DNA of 60,743 nt from NCBI RefSeq assembly GCF_013377535.1, contig NZ_JABCJE010000015.1, positions 1-60,743 on the forward strand. Direction: 5' to 3'. The translations under genes were made by a program, and so were the position numbers. This DNA comes from Donghicola mangrovi. GTDB lineage: Bacteria; Pseudomonadota; Alphaproteobacteria; Rhodobacterales; Rhodobacteraceae. The notes under the pieces are model-generated. The model was not told the origin of the DNA and searched no databases. It saw nothing but the letters and a program-made list of their open reading frames with translations. This document shows positions 1 through 8,835 of this stretch, in pieces. Positions within the stretch are counted from its first letter, which is position 1; every line of letters starts with the position of its first letter.

Positions 1-72
1 AGCCAGGAAAGACTACCCGAAAACTCCAGCTTCAAATGGTCCAGTTTTCAGCAGGCAGAGCATCAGGAACAA

Positions 73-101
73 AAAACGGCTCCAAACGTTGGAGCCGTTT
101 T
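73..101. terminator. Bidirectional intrinsic terminator
   Basis: A perfect 13-bp stem (73-85 with 89-101, loop ACG) has an A-run at its left side and a T-run at its right side, so it can end transcripts from both directions. It lies 38 nt past the stop of the minus-strand dehydrogenase gene at 139-1053 and should end that operon. No gene is recognisable in bases 1-72. Confidence 0.8.
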
Positions 102-138
102 CCATTCTAACGTTTTGGAACTATGTTCTAGACGTCGT

Positions 139-1053
139 TCATTTCTTAGCAAAATCAGCCAGATCGATCCCATTCAACGCTGCAACGCGATCACTCAAAT
201 GAGGTACATAGTCCTGATCATGACCAGTCGACATGGCGTGAAGATAGTATTGACGGGCGGCACCAGCCATAACGTTCATAACGCCAGCACCAGTGGCCAT
301 ATCGTTCAAATACCCCATGTCTTTAGCGGCATTTTCGATGGTGAATTTGTGAGAATCCCGATCACGGTCTACAACGTACGCCATGAAAGTCTCGAAAAAA
401 CCGTTACCCATACGGCTTGGTGAAATGACTTCACGGAAAACAGCAGGTGATATCCCCACTTTTGCAGCCAACACCGATGCCTCGGAGAAGAGTGCACCGT
501 AGCTCAGCCCGATGAAATTCATAAGAAGCTTCATCTTATGGCCAGCGCCAACTTCACCGACATGGGTGATCGTCTTTGCCCAGGTTTGGATAACAGGTAG
601 CACCGCATCAAAGGCCGCTGCATCCGCACCAACCATTGCGCTCAAAGTACCTTCTTCTGCTTGAACAGGCGTGCCACCCAGAGGCGCATCAACGTAGGAA
701 CCGCCTTTTTCAGCCAAAGCCTTAGCCATACGCTCTGTAGAAGCCGGATCTGCTGTCGAGGCGTCAACAACGATTAGACCCGGTCGAGCACCCGCTAAGA
801 TGCCATCTTCACCCAACATAGTTGCCTCAACTTGAGCGGAGGTCGAAAGGCAAAGATGGATCACGTCACATTTTTCGGCCATCTCACGGGGAGACGTTGC
901 TTCATTGGCACCCATCGCCAATAGATTATCGATCGGGGTGCGATTTTTACGCCCCTTAATCCAGAGTTCATAACCAGCCTGACGAATGTTTTTCGCCATC
1001 CCATGCCCCATGAACCCAAGACCGATGAAGCCAATAACCTGTTTGTCTGCCAT
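139..1053 (-). CDS. NAD(P)-dependent beta-hydroxyacid dehydrogenase (3-hydroxyisobutyrate / tartronate semialdehyde reductase family)
   Basis: 304 residues, the usual length of the family. The N-terminal Rossmann motif GFIGLGFMGHGMAKN (residues 8-22) binds the dinucleotide, and the catalytic-lysine motif GHKMKLLMN lies in the second domain. These cytosolic enzymes interconvert 3-hydroxy acids and their semialdehydes. AGGAG lies 8 nt before the ATG. It is the last gene of a four-gene minus-strand unit (aldolase, SDR, ALDH, this gene), so reduction or oxidation of an aldehyde released by the aldolase is a natural role. The substrate cannot be told from sequence; GarR-like and MmsB-like activities are both possible. 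Confidence 0.88.
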   Translation of the reverse strand: MADKQVIGFIGLGFMGHGMAKNIRQAGYELWIKGRKNRTPIDNLLAMGANEATSPREMAEKCDVIHLCLSTSAQVEATMLGEDGILAGARPGLIVVDASTADPASTERMAKALAEKGGSYVDAPLGGTPVQAEEGTLSAMVGADAAAFDAVLPVIQTWAKTITHVGEVGAGHKMKLLMNFIGLSYGALFSEASVLAAKVGISPAVFREVISPSRMGNGFFETFMAYVVDRDRDSHKFTIENAAKDMGYLNDMATGAGVMNVMAGAARQYYLHAMSTGHDQDYVPHLSDRVAALNGIDLADFAKK

Positions 1054-1080
1054 TGTTGTCTCCTGCGCGCGTGATACGTT

Positions 1081-2535
1081 TTAGATAATGCTCGAGAGCG
1101 AAGAGGCGTGTTCGCCAAACCCATAGACAGACTTGATCTCAAGGTATTCTTCGAGTCCAAACACACCCATCGAACGGCCAATGCCTGACTGTTTGTAGCC
1201 ACCCATCGGTGTCAGAGAATTGGTTGCGAAGCCGTTGTAGGCAATCCGCCCCGCCCGAAGCGCCGAACAAACTTCGTAGTCTTCTTCAGGGTTACCGCCA
1301 AAGACATAGCCACCTAGCCCGAAAATTGAGTCATTCGCGATCTCAAGCGCCTCATCGACGGTCTCATAGGTTATAACCGACAGCACAGGTCCAAAGATCT
1401 CTTCGCGGGAGATCGCCATGTCAGGCGTCACATCTGCAAATACCGTCGGACGGACGAAGAGGCCCTGTGTCAGACCTTCCGGCAAACCTGTCCCACCACA
1501 AACGAGCCTCGCTCCCTCATCAATTCCACTTTGAATATAGCGCTGAATTGTCTCAAATTGCGCTAAGTTTGCGGCAGGGCCAAGCGTGGTCGAAGGATCA
1601 CTCGGATCGCCAATCACGTACTTGGCAGCCTCATCTGCGAGATAGCCTAAAGCCTCCTCAAGCTGATCTCTGTGAACGAGCATACGGCTCGGGGCGTGAC
1701 ATGATTGACCTGTATTGAAGAAACACCGCTGAATATTCCAGCGCGCCGCCTTTTCTATGTCTGCGCTCGGCAGCACGATATTGGCTGATTTCCCACCCAA
1801 CTCAAGAGAAGTGCGCTTAATCGTGCGCGCAGCCGTCTCCGCTACACGTGCACCCGCACCAGTGGAGCCAGTAAAGGAAATCAAATCAATGTCGGGATGG
1901 GATGCCATCGCTTCACCGACGACATAACCTTTTCCAACAACAAGGTTAAAGACGCCCGGAGGCACCTCGGCTTCATGCATGACCTCAGCGAGCAACAAAG
2001 CACATAGAGGAGAATTGTCGCTTGGTTTGACTACAGATGTGCAACCAGCTGCAAGAGCATAGATAAATTTAATGACAGGCGTTTGAATTGGCCAGTTCCA
2101 TGGCGAAATCTGAGCCGTTACACCAACTGCCTCTCGGCGAACAACAGTCTCCGCAATTCGACGCTCGAAGGGATAAGAAAGCAAAAGTTCTTTGGCTACT
2201 TGCATGTGATCCAAAGGACCATGAACCTGCGCCTTCGAACTAACTGGGATACCCGCCTCAATGGCAATGGTTTGCGAAAATTCCTCGGTCCGTTTCTCGT
2301 ACGCGACGATAATCCGATCAATAATCTCCGCCCGCTCAACTGGTGTCGACTTGGAAAAACTCTCGAAAGCAGCACGCGCAGCATGAGCCGCACGATCTAC
2401 ATCGATGGCGTTACCCTGACAGGTCGTGGCAATAACCTCCCCTGTCGTCGGGTTTACAATCTCTCGAATATTATTGGTCGAGGGAGTGACCCACTCGCCG
2501 CCGATGTAGATTTTATCGTAATGTTTCATGATCAT
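1081..2535 (-). CDS. NAD(P)+-dependent aldehyde dehydrogenase
   Basis: 484-residue ALDH-superfamily enzyme oxidising an aldehyde to its acid. Catalytic residues are all visible: Asn147 in PWNWP, Lys170 in VVKPSD, Glu245 in LELGGKS and nucleophile Cys279 in GQSCHAPSR, with the FTGSTGAG cofactor motif near 221. The start overlaps the stop of the upstream SDR by four bases (ATGA), indicating translational coupling. Nothing points to a specific aldehyde. The preceding HpcH-type aldolase would release a short aldehyde such as glycolaldehyde, lactaldehyde or a semialdehyde, so oxidation of that product is an inference from context. Confidence 0.93.
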   Translation of the reverse strand: MIMKHYDKIYIGGEWVTPSTNNIREIVNPTTGEVIATTCQGNAIDVDRAAHAARAAFESFSKSTPVERAEIIDRIIVAYEKRTEEFSQTIAIEAGIPVSSKAQVHGPLDHMQVAKELLLSYPFERRIAETVVRREAVGVTAQISPWNWPIQTPVIKFIYALAAGCTSVVKPSDNSPLCALLLAEVMHEAEVPPGVFNLVVGKGYVVGEAMASHPDIDLISFTGSTGAGARVAETAARTIKRTSLELGGKSANIVLPSADIEKAARWNIQRCFFNTGQSCHAPSRMLVHRDQLEEALGYLADEAAKYVIGDPSDPSTTLGPAANLAQFETIQRYIQSGIDEGARLVCGGTGLPEGLTQGLFVRPTVFADVTPDMAISREEIFGPVLSVITYETVDEALEIANDSIFGLGGYVFGGNPEEDYEVCSALRAGRIAYNGFATNSLTPMGGYKQSGIGRSMGVFGLEEYLEIKSVYGFGEHASSLSSII

Positions 2536-3356
2536 CCGTTGTGAGTATAGCCGGCATCCACCGCAATCGTCTGGCCCGTAATCATTCTTGATGCAGGCGA
2601 CGCGAGGAACATGAACGCACCAATAATATCAGGTGGCTGAAGCCCTGCTTTGATGCATTGCTGTGCCATCTGCGAACTCCGCAAATCAGTCGTAGGATTG
2701 TGGGTTCGATCAACCTCTGTCGCAGTCGGACCAAGTCGAACGCAGTTTACATTGATACCAAACTCGCCAAGTTCACGAGACATGGATGCCGTAAAACCAA
2801 TCATTGCTGATTTGGATGTTACATAGTGGAGATAATTGCCGACACCGCGTGTGACCGCGGTTGATCCTACGTTGATAATACGTCCCCAGCCTTGAGCTCG
2901 CATAGCGGGCACAACAGCACGAGAGGCAAAGAAGCATCCATTGACGTTGACACGCATAACGGTGTCCCATTCCGCCGTCGGAATATCGAAGAATTTGCGT
3001 TTATCGAGGGTCGCGAAGATGGCAGCGTTATTCACGAGTACGTCGACACGACCGAAAGCCTTCACGACTTCATCGACCATCAAATTGACAGAGGTCTCAT
3101 CCGATACGTCAACTTTCAAGCCAAGAGCACGCCCGCCTTCTTTTTGAACTTCAGCAGCAACGCCTTCGGCATTGGCTCCGTTCAAATCTGCCACAACGAC
3201 GACTGCGCCGGACGCACCAAATTGGCGCGCCATTTCTCGACCAATCCCTTGCCCGCCACCAGTGATGATGACGACGCGATCGGTGACGCCAAAATCACGT
3301 GCATATTCGGGAACGCCTGAATCTTGCGGTGCTTTGACCACATTTGAACCTGTCAC
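2532..3356 (-). CDS. SDR-family NAD(P)-dependent oxidoreductase
   Basis: 274-residue classical short-chain dehydrogenase. Cofactor motif TGGGQGIG is at residues 32-39, the structural NNAA at 109-112, and the catalytic triad is Ser165, Tyr178, Lys182 (YVTSK). The start is a GTG preceded by an excellent GAGGAGG. A roughly 25-residue extension precedes the Rossmann fold. It is second in the aldolase-SDR-ALDH-dehydrogenase unit and overlaps the ALDH start. Classical SDRs of this size oxidise sugars, sugar acids or 3-oxo compounds; the substrate is unknown. Confidence 0.92.
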   Translation of the reverse strand: MTGSNVVKAPQDSGVPEYARDFGVTDRVVIITGGGQGIGREMARQFGASGAVVVVADLNGANAEGVAAEVQKEGGRALGLKVDVSDETSVNLMVDEVVKAFGRVDVLVNNAAIFATLDKRKFFDIPTAEWDTVMRVNVNGCFFASRAVVPAMRAQGWGRIINVGSTAVTRGVGNYLHYVTSKSAMIGFTASMSRELGEFGINVNCVRLGPTATEVDRTHNPTTDLRSSQMAQQCIKAGLQPPDIIGAFMFLASPASRMITGQTIAVDAGYTHNG

Positions 3357-3399
3357 GATCTGTCCTCCTCGGCAGAATTCTTGCTATCGATCATGTCGA

Positions 3400-4194
3400 T
3401 CAAAGTGAGCGATAGTATTTTGCGGTTTCGGCGGCAGCGTTCATTAGGAACCCACCATCGCTGCCGGCTGAGATGTAACTTGCACCGAGCATGATCATCT
3501 CTTTTGCGATTTCAGGGCGGGAATTAAGCCCCCCAACACCGAGATAGACGCCATGTTTTTTGCATGCTGCGGCGACCTTAACGTATGCCGATTTTACGTC
3601 GGGATGGTCGTGTTGACCTGGCACTCCAAGCGAATTGCAGAGATCGTTCGTCCCAACAATCAGCATGTCCAACCCTTCAACCGACGCAATTTCCTCGGCC
3701 GCTTCAACCGCCTCAATGGACTCAATCATTCCCACAACCAAAGTTGCTTCGTTCATTTTTTCCATCAGCTCAGCAGCGGGGCCGCCGCGAAATAGAGTGT
3801 GTGGATTGATGCCCAGCAAAGAACGCTGCCCCATCGGGGGGAACTTGGCGGCTTGAACAACACGCTCTGCGTCTTCACGGGTTTCCATATGAGGAATGAT
3901 GACGCCTTGGGCCCCAGTCTCCAATGTTCGGGAGATGAAGGCAGGATCGACACCAGGCACTCGGACGATCGGCGTCACACCTAGAGCGGTTGCAGCAATC
4001 GAGATTTGGCCAACCGTCTCAAGAGAAAAGCTATTGTGCTCCATATCGATGTAAACACAATCGAACCCTGCACTTCGGGCAATAGCTGCGACTTCAACCC
4101 CTCGTAAAATACGAACGAGCATACCTACTGCCAAATGCCCCGAAGCCATCTTCTCCTTCATTCGATTTCGACAGGGGATTTCAATTTCGGGCAT
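3400..4194 (-). CDS. HpcH/HpaI-family aldolase (2-keto-3-deoxy acid aldolase type)
   Basis: 264 residues, the normal size of class II pyruvate aldolases. The active-site histidine stands in DMEHNS (His53), the substrate-phosphate/pyruvate arginine is Arg79, and the divalent-metal ligands are Glu158 (MIESIEA) and Asp184 (GTNDLC). The family cleaves 2-keto-3-deoxy or 4-hydroxy-2-oxo acids to pyruvate plus an aldehyde. AAAGG precedes the ATG. It is the promoter-proximal gene of the minus-strand unit ending at 139, and operator 4308-4324 lies 114 nt upstream. It is the most likely carbon-carbon cleavage step of this catabolic block. Confidence 0.9.
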   Translation of the reverse strand: MPEIEIPCRNRMKEKMASGHLAVGMLVRILRGVEVAAIARSAGFDCVYIDMEHNSFSLETVGQISIAATALGVTPIVRVPGVDPAFISRTLETGAQGVIIPHMETREDAERVVQAAKFPPMGQRSLLGINPHTLFRGGPAAELMEKMNEATLVVGMIESIEAVEAAEEIASVEGLDMLIVGTNDLCNSLGVPGQHDHPDVKSAYVKVAAACKKHGVYLGVGGLNSRPEIAKEMIMLGASYISAGSDGGFLMNAAAETAKYYRSL

Positions 4195-4307
4195 AGAATT
4201 GGCCTTTAAGTGCTATTTAGATTTTCGGAGCTTTTCCGTCGTGCCTCTCTTTTCTGAAATTTGATGGATCATTTGGCAAGCCAACCGAGAGCAGCAGAAA
4301 AAAAGGA

Positions 4308-4324
4308 TATATCTCAAAGTTATA
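4308..4324. promoter_or_regulatory. 17-bp palindromic operator (copy 1 of 5)
   Basis: TATATC-TCAAA-GTTATA, the least perfect of five copies of TATAAY-N5-RTTATA in block 1; flanking bases extend the symmetry to GGATATA/TATATCC (4305-4327). It lies between the divergent aldolase operon (start 4194) and bicupin operon (start 4430), so it can control both. The T-N11-A spacing suits a LysR regulator, probably the one at 6961-7905 (inference). Confidence 0.6.
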
Positions 4325-4429
4325 TCCCAAAAACACGCCCCATTCCGTCTGAGCAACTGATGAAGTTAACTCACGCCAGAGCAGATTTCGGAAAATCCGA
4401 ATATTGCCCCGATCGTAGAGGAGTCAGAA

Positions 4430-5269
4430 ATGCGTATTTCGGAAGCAACAAAATCAGAAGGTGGCAGCGTTGGCTCGATGCGCGTTGGCAAACTGGATCA
4501 AAAATTCTTGCTGACGGGTGAGGACGGCTCGCCGAACAACTACCTACTCAACGTTGGTCTAACTGGTTCAGGTGGTTGGGGGACTCCTCGTCACCGCCAC
4601 AACTTCGACCAAATTCGCTATGTGCTTAAAGGCGAGTACCCGGCTTCCCCGCATAAGATCATGAAGGAAGGCTCAGTCGCCTACTTCCCAGAAAGCGTTC
4701 ACTATGGTCCGCAAGACCGCCCCGAAGGTCTTGAAATGATGGTTATTCAGTTCGGTGGTGCCTCGGGTTCGGGCTTCCTCAGCACTCCTGAGCGCGAGGC
4801 TGCCAACAAGGCACTCGAAGCCAAAGGCACATTCAAAGACGGTATCTTCACTTGGATCGACGAGAAGGGCCAAAAACATAACATGGACGGTTCTGCAGCA
4901 TGTTTCGAAGAAGCTACCGGCAAAAAGCTGACCTTCCATCCACCGCGCTATGACGACGTCGTTATGCTTGATCCCGCCAACTACGAATGGCTCGAAAGCG
5001 GCCAAGAAGGCGTTCAAACCAAGCATGTCGCGTCTTTCACCGAACGCAACAACCGCCTCGGTTTCATCAAAATTTCCAAAGGCGCCACATTCAACACTGG
5101 GTCGCGTGACCAAATCGAAGTGCTCTTCATGAGCGAAGGCTCAATCACAGTCGACGGACAAACTTATGGCCCCAAAACTGGTATCGAGCTTCTTCCCTCG
5201 GACAAACCCGCAGACATCGTCGCGAACGAAGATGTTCTGATGATTTCGATCCTGCTGCCTAAATTCTAA
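4430..5269 (+). CDS. Bicupin protein (two cupin domains), function unknown
   Basis: 279 residues with two beta-barrel cupin halves. The N-terminal half has the metal-binding signature: GGWGTPRHRHNFDQ supplies HxH (with Gln where Glu is common) and EGSVAYFPESVHYGP supplies the third His. The C-terminal half (from about residue 190) lacks obvious metal ligands. No signal peptide is present, so it should be cytosolic. GAGGAG lies 6 nt upstream of the ATG. It opens a plus-strand unit with the MFS gene and is divergent from the aldolase operon across operator 4308-4324. Sugar-isomerase, dioxygenase or ligand-sensing roles are all possible; I cannot choose. Confidence 0.75.
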   Translation: MRISEATKSEGGSVGSMRVGKLDQKFLLTGEDGSPNNYLLNVGLTGSGGWGTPRHRHNFDQIRYVLKGEYPASPHKIMKEGSVAYFPESVHYGPQDRPEGLEMMVIQFGGASGSGFLSTPEREAANKALEAKGTFKDGIFTWIDEKGQKHNMDGSAACFEEATGKKLTFHPPRYDDVVMLDPANYEWLESGQEGVQTKHVASFTERNNRLGFIKISKGATFNTGSRDQIEVLFMSEGSITVDGQTYGPKTGIELLPSDKPADIVANEDVLMISILLPKF

Positions 5270-5295
5270 GGGCTGCGGCTTCGGTCGAATTTTTG

Positions 5296-5325
5296 GCCGC
5301 ACCGCAATTTTTGCGGTGCGGCTTT
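5296..5325 (+). terminator. Intrinsic hairpin after the bicupin gene
   Basis: Perfect 12-bp stem (5296-5307 with 5311-5322) with a three-T loop, followed by TTTCTCG. It lies between the bicupin stop (5269) and the MFS start (5345), so it probably reduces read-through into the transporter gene. Confidence 0.75.
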
Positions 5326-5344
5326 CTCGTTTTGGGTCATAGCA

Positions 5345-6964
5345 ATGGCAGACGCATCTCTTACCGACATTCTAAAAAATCGCACTTTTCGAGCACTCTG
5401 GGTCGGCGGCATTGCCTCAAACCTCGGCACCATGGTCCATACCGTCGGCGCGGGATGGCTGATGGCAATGCTCGTGACGAACGATGCTATGGTCTCTTAC
5501 GTTCAGGCCGCAACGACTTTACCCGTTATGATTTTTTCCGTCCTATCTGGGGTTCTCGCCGATCAATATGACCGCAGTAAAGTACTCTTAATTGCCCAAA
5601 TCTTAATGATGGGCGCAGCAACCGTCTTGGCCTTTTCGGTATTCTCAGGGTCAATCACGCCATATTTATTGCTAATAGTCACGTTCTTACTGGGCTGCGG
5701 AACGGCTCTACACACACCGTCATGGCAGGCCTCTGTCGGTGATGTGGTTGAGCGAACTCAAATTGCGGATGCCGTTACTCTCAATTCGATGGGTCTTAAC
5801 TTAACCCGTAGTGTTGGCCCCGCAGTCGGAGGTGTCATCGTTGCGCTCTTTGGAGCAGCCAGTGCATTCGCGTTTAACGCAATCAGTTTTATCCCGATGA
5901 TACTCGCTTTACGGCTATTTAAGAGAGACGCATCCATCCCAAAAGAGCCCGAAAATTTCACTCGGGCAATCCGCGCAGGTATTCGCTACGTTGTTATGTC
6001 GCCTGAAATCACGCGAGTGATCTTACGTGGTTTTGCGTTCGGCGTGTCCGCAATTAGCATCCTCGCCCTACTTCCGCTCGTCACACGAGATCAACTTTCC
6101 GGTGACGCAATGACTTATGGTATTTTGCTGGGCGCCTATGGCGTCGGCGCTCTCGGAGCAGGGATAGCGAATGCCAAACTTCGGGCAAACTATTCATCAG
6201 AAACCATTATACGCATAGCCTTTTCAGGACTGGGGTTCAGTATGGTCGGCGTCGCATTAAGTCCCTACGCATGGCTAACAGGACTTATCGTCATACCCGC
6301 GGGCGCATGTTGGGTCCTCGCTCTATCACTCTTCAATGTCGTTGTGCAGCTGAACACTCCCCGCTGGGTAGTCGGACGTGTTCTCTCGATCTATCAAACC
6401 GCTTCCTTCGGTGGCATGACTGCTGGCGGATGGATTTGGGGTGTCTGCGCTGAAAAGTGGAGCACCCCTAACGCACTCTTACTCGCCGCTGTCGCGTCGT
6501 TTATCGGTCTATCAATCGGTTTCATCATTCGAATGCCGACCTATCGTGTGGTAAACCTTGACCCATTAAACCGTTTTGTTGAGCCAGAGCCGCACCTAGA
6601 AATAACAAATCGCAGTGGTCCAGTCCGAGTTACGGTTGAATACCTGATCCCTGAGGCGAATTCAGAAGCTTTTTTAATGCAACTCAACCAGCGCCGACGC
6701 GTAAAACTACGTGACGGAGCTCGCGAGTGGGTTCTACTGCGCGATATTGAAGAACCCGCAATTTGGAAAGAAAGTTACACGTTCCCGACATGGGGCGAAT
6801 ATCTCCGATGCAATCAGCGCCCTACCCAAGCGGATGCCGAAATCTCGAAGGAAATTCGAGCGCTCTGCGAAGATGGAAAAATGCCAATCGTGCGCAGACT
6901 GATAGAGCGTCATCGGCTCCCATCAACCAGTGACATCGCAATCAAATCGAACCCAGAAGTCTAA
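5345..6964 (+). CDS. MFS transporter, EntS/MFS_3 type, with C-terminal cytosolic domain
   Basis: 539 residues. About twelve hydrophobic segments fill residues 15-400, with the MFS loop signature (GVLADQYDRSKVLL) between helices 2 and 3. Residues from about 415 on are hydrophilic and form an extra domain (VTVEYLIPEA...WVLLRDIEEP) like the ABM-like tail found in many MFS_3 proteins. Such carriers usually export small molecules through the inner membrane. The ribosome site is weak. The gene is separated from the bicupin by a hairpin. Its stop overlaps the convergent LysR stop by four bases. Efflux of a pathway intermediate or a toxic analogue is plausible but unproven. Confidence 0.85.
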   Translation: MADASLTDILKNRTFRALWVGGIASNLGTMVHTVGAGWLMAMLVTNDAMVSYVQAATTLPVMIFSVLSGVLADQYDRSKVLLIAQILMMGAATVLAFSVFSGSITPYLLLIVTFLLGCGTALHTPSWQASVGDVVERTQIADAVTLNSMGLNLTRSVGPAVGGVIVALFGAASAFAFNAISFIPMILALRLFKRDASIPKEPENFTRAIRAGIRYVVMSPEITRVILRGFAFGVSAISILALLPLVTRDQLSGDAMTYGILLGAYGVGALGAGIANAKLRANYSSETIIRIAFSGLGFSMVGVALSPYAWLTGLIVIPAGACWVLALSLFNVVVQLNTPRWVVGRVLSIYQTASFGGMTAGGWIWGVCAEKWSTPNALLLAAVASFIGLSIGFIIRMPTYRVVNLDPLNRFVEPEPHLEITNRSGPVRVTVEYLIPEANSEAFLMQLNQRRRVKLRDGAREWVLLRDIEEPAIWKESYTFPTWGEYLRCNQRPTQADAEISKEIRALCEDGKMPIVRRLIERHRLPSTSDIAIKSNPEV

Positions 6965-7905
6965 TCAGACTGCGCGTATCTATCGGATGTTAGCTCAAGA
7001 CCAGCTTCACGGATCTTGGAAACCAAATCTTGACGAGGCTCATCCATCGTGTAACCCTCGCGGAAGAACATCGCGATATTTCTGTGTAAGACGGGATCGG
7101 CAAACGGAAGCGCCACTAATCGTCCGATTTCAAGTTCCTGCCTGACCGCATGTTCTGGCAAAAGAGCCAAATGGTCAGACTCTGCTACGACCGAAATCAA
7201 AAGCGATACGGTACCACACACAGTGACTTGCGACGGAGGACCCACGTTCATCGTCGTCATAATATGTTCGATCACGGTATGCGTCCGCCGCGAAGTTGGC
7301 GCCACCCAAGGGTAAGACATCAAATCAGACCAAGCAATTTCATCTGCCTGCACCAATGGGTGATCTGGACGAGCGAGAACGCATTGCCGGTCCCTGAACA
7401 GCACCTTTTGTCGAAGGCCGTCCAAGATATCAAAAACTTCAGTGAAACCGACCACAAAATCAAAATCACGCCGAAGCAAACCGCGCAAAAGATCAATCTG
7501 TGCGTTTTCAACTACCTGAAGATCAAGTCCGGGATGTTCAGCTCTCCAAGCGTTTAGAGCGGTCGGAATGACACTTCCTGCAAGGCTCGGCAGGGCCCCA
7601 ACACGTATAGACTCTCTTAAGCCATCCAGTGCATCCGCCAAATTCTGACGGGCAAGTTCTATTTCTTCACGAACGAGGCGAGCGTGACAGTAAAGGATCT
7701 CACCGTAAGCCGTAGCGACTATGCCTAAAGGTCCACGTTCAAGGAGCTTCAGGCCGACTTCGGACTCGAGCCTGTCCATCGAAGTCGACATTGCTGGCTG
7801 AGATATCTTATGGATCAATGCCGCTTTGTTGATACTGCCTTGCTCTACTACCGATGCAAAATAGACCAACTTGCGAGGATCAATATCATGCACCATGCGT
7901 GTCAA
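6961..7905 (-). CDS. LysR-family transcriptional regulator (likely regulator of block 1)
   Basis: 314 residues: winged HTH at about 12-72 (INKAALIHKISQPAMSTSMDRLE) and an effector-binding domain from about 95. The reading frame opens with a TTG whose last two bases form the stop of the preceding dehydrogenase gene (TTGA), so it is translationally coupled; an ATG three codons on is the alternative start. It is the last gene of the SDR, lactonase, D-2-hydroxyacid dehydrogenase, LysR unit. It is the only regulator in the first 24 kb, so it is the best candidate to bind the five 17-bp palindromes and would then regulate itself through the copy at 10512. Confidence 0.88.
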   Translation of the reverse strand: MTRMVHDIDPRKLVYFASVVEQGSINKAALIHKISQPAMSTSMDRLESEVGLKLLERGPLGIVATAYGEILYCHARLVREEIELARQNLADALDGLRESIRVGALPSLAGSVIPTALNAWRAEHPGLDLQVVENAQIDLLRGLLRRDFDFVVGFTEVFDILDGLRQKVLFRDRQCVLARPDHPLVQADEIAWSDLMSYPWVAPTSRRTHTVIEHIMTTMNVGPPSQVTVCGTVSLLISVVAESDHLALLPEHAVRQELEIGRLVALPFADPVLHRNIAMFFREGYTMDEPRQDLVSKIREAGLELTSDRYAQSD

Positions 7906-8828
7906 CCTTCAGCTTTTTCCAGAAACGCTAGTATTTCATTTTCCGCGATCGCGGCCGCACGGGCTCTTTGCCCCCATGTTTGCGCTCCAATATGAGGCGA
8001 AAGGATCACATTATTCAAGGTGCGCAACCGCTCCGGCACTTTCGGTTCTTCGGCCAACACATCGAGTGCGGCCCCTGCAATCGCGCCAGTTTCCAACGCA
8101 TCAGTCAACGCTATGGTATCAACAAGGCTGCCACGGCCTACATTTACGATGTAGCCTTTCGGCCCTAGGGCTTCTAAGACTTCAGCATTGATGACCGACC
8201 GCAAAGACCCATGCCCTGGCACTGCGAGAACTAGGACATCCGAAGCCAACGCCATTGACGCCCAATCTGGATGGAGCGTCTCAGCCAGTCCATGATTTGA
8301 GGGACGATCAAGCCCCGTAACCTTCATTTTTGAGGCGCGCGCCCGCAGCGCAATCGCTTGACCAACTCGACCGCTGAGGCCGGCTATACCTACAGTCTTG
8401 CCAACCAGACTTTCACCTAACTCAAACCGTTTTTGTTCCCACACCCCACTTCGAGCAAAACGATCTGCATTCAGTAAATTTCGGAAAAGCATATTGATAA
8501 ATGCCATAGCGAGATCCGCCACGTCATCGGTCACGGCCTCACCAATAGAACGAAATTTAATCTTTGCGTCCTCGAGAGCATCAAAATCTATCTTGTCAGT
8601 CCCGGCACCTTGAGAGGTCACTAATTCCAAATTCGGTAGAGCTTCAGAGACTTCCTTCGTAAATCCTCGCGACGCGCTGGTCATCAAAACACGGACCTTG
8701 GCGCGCTCAGCCACTCCAAGCCCAAGCAGGGCCTGAAAGTCTTCCACCACACTCAGTAGACCTTGTTCAGTAAGACGAGGATATTCCATCCCCGAAAGTG
8801 CGGGAAATCCCAAGATAGAACGATCCAT
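7902..8828 (-). CDS. D-2-hydroxyacid dehydrogenase
   Basis: 308 residues from the ATG at 8828. A longer in-frame start at 8897 would run 62 nt into the upstream lactonase gene and lacks family homology, so I reject it. The NAD-binding loop reads GLSGRVGQA. The catalytic triad is present: Arg in NVGRGSL, Glu in AEEPKVP and His in SPHIGAQ. The family reduces 2-oxo acids to D-2-hydroxy acids or the reverse. In an operon with an SDR, a lactonase and a LysR gene it probably acts on a sugar-derived acid. Confidence 0.9.
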   Translation of the reverse strand: MDRSILGFPALSGMEYPRLTEQGLLSVVEDFQALLGLGVAERAKVRVLMTSASRGFTKEVSEALPNLELVTSQGAGTDKIDFDALEDAKIKFRSIGEAVTDDVADLAMAFINMLFRNLLNADRFARSGVWEQKRFELGESLVGKTVGIAGLSGRVGQAIALRARASKMKVTGLDRPSNHGLAETLHPDWASMALASDVLVLAVPGHGSLRSVINAEVLEALGPKGYIVNVGRGSLVDTIALTDALETGAIAGAALDVLAEEPKVPERLRTLNNVILSPHIGAQTWGQRARAAAIAENEILAFLEKAEG

Positions 8829-8835
8829 TTCCGAT

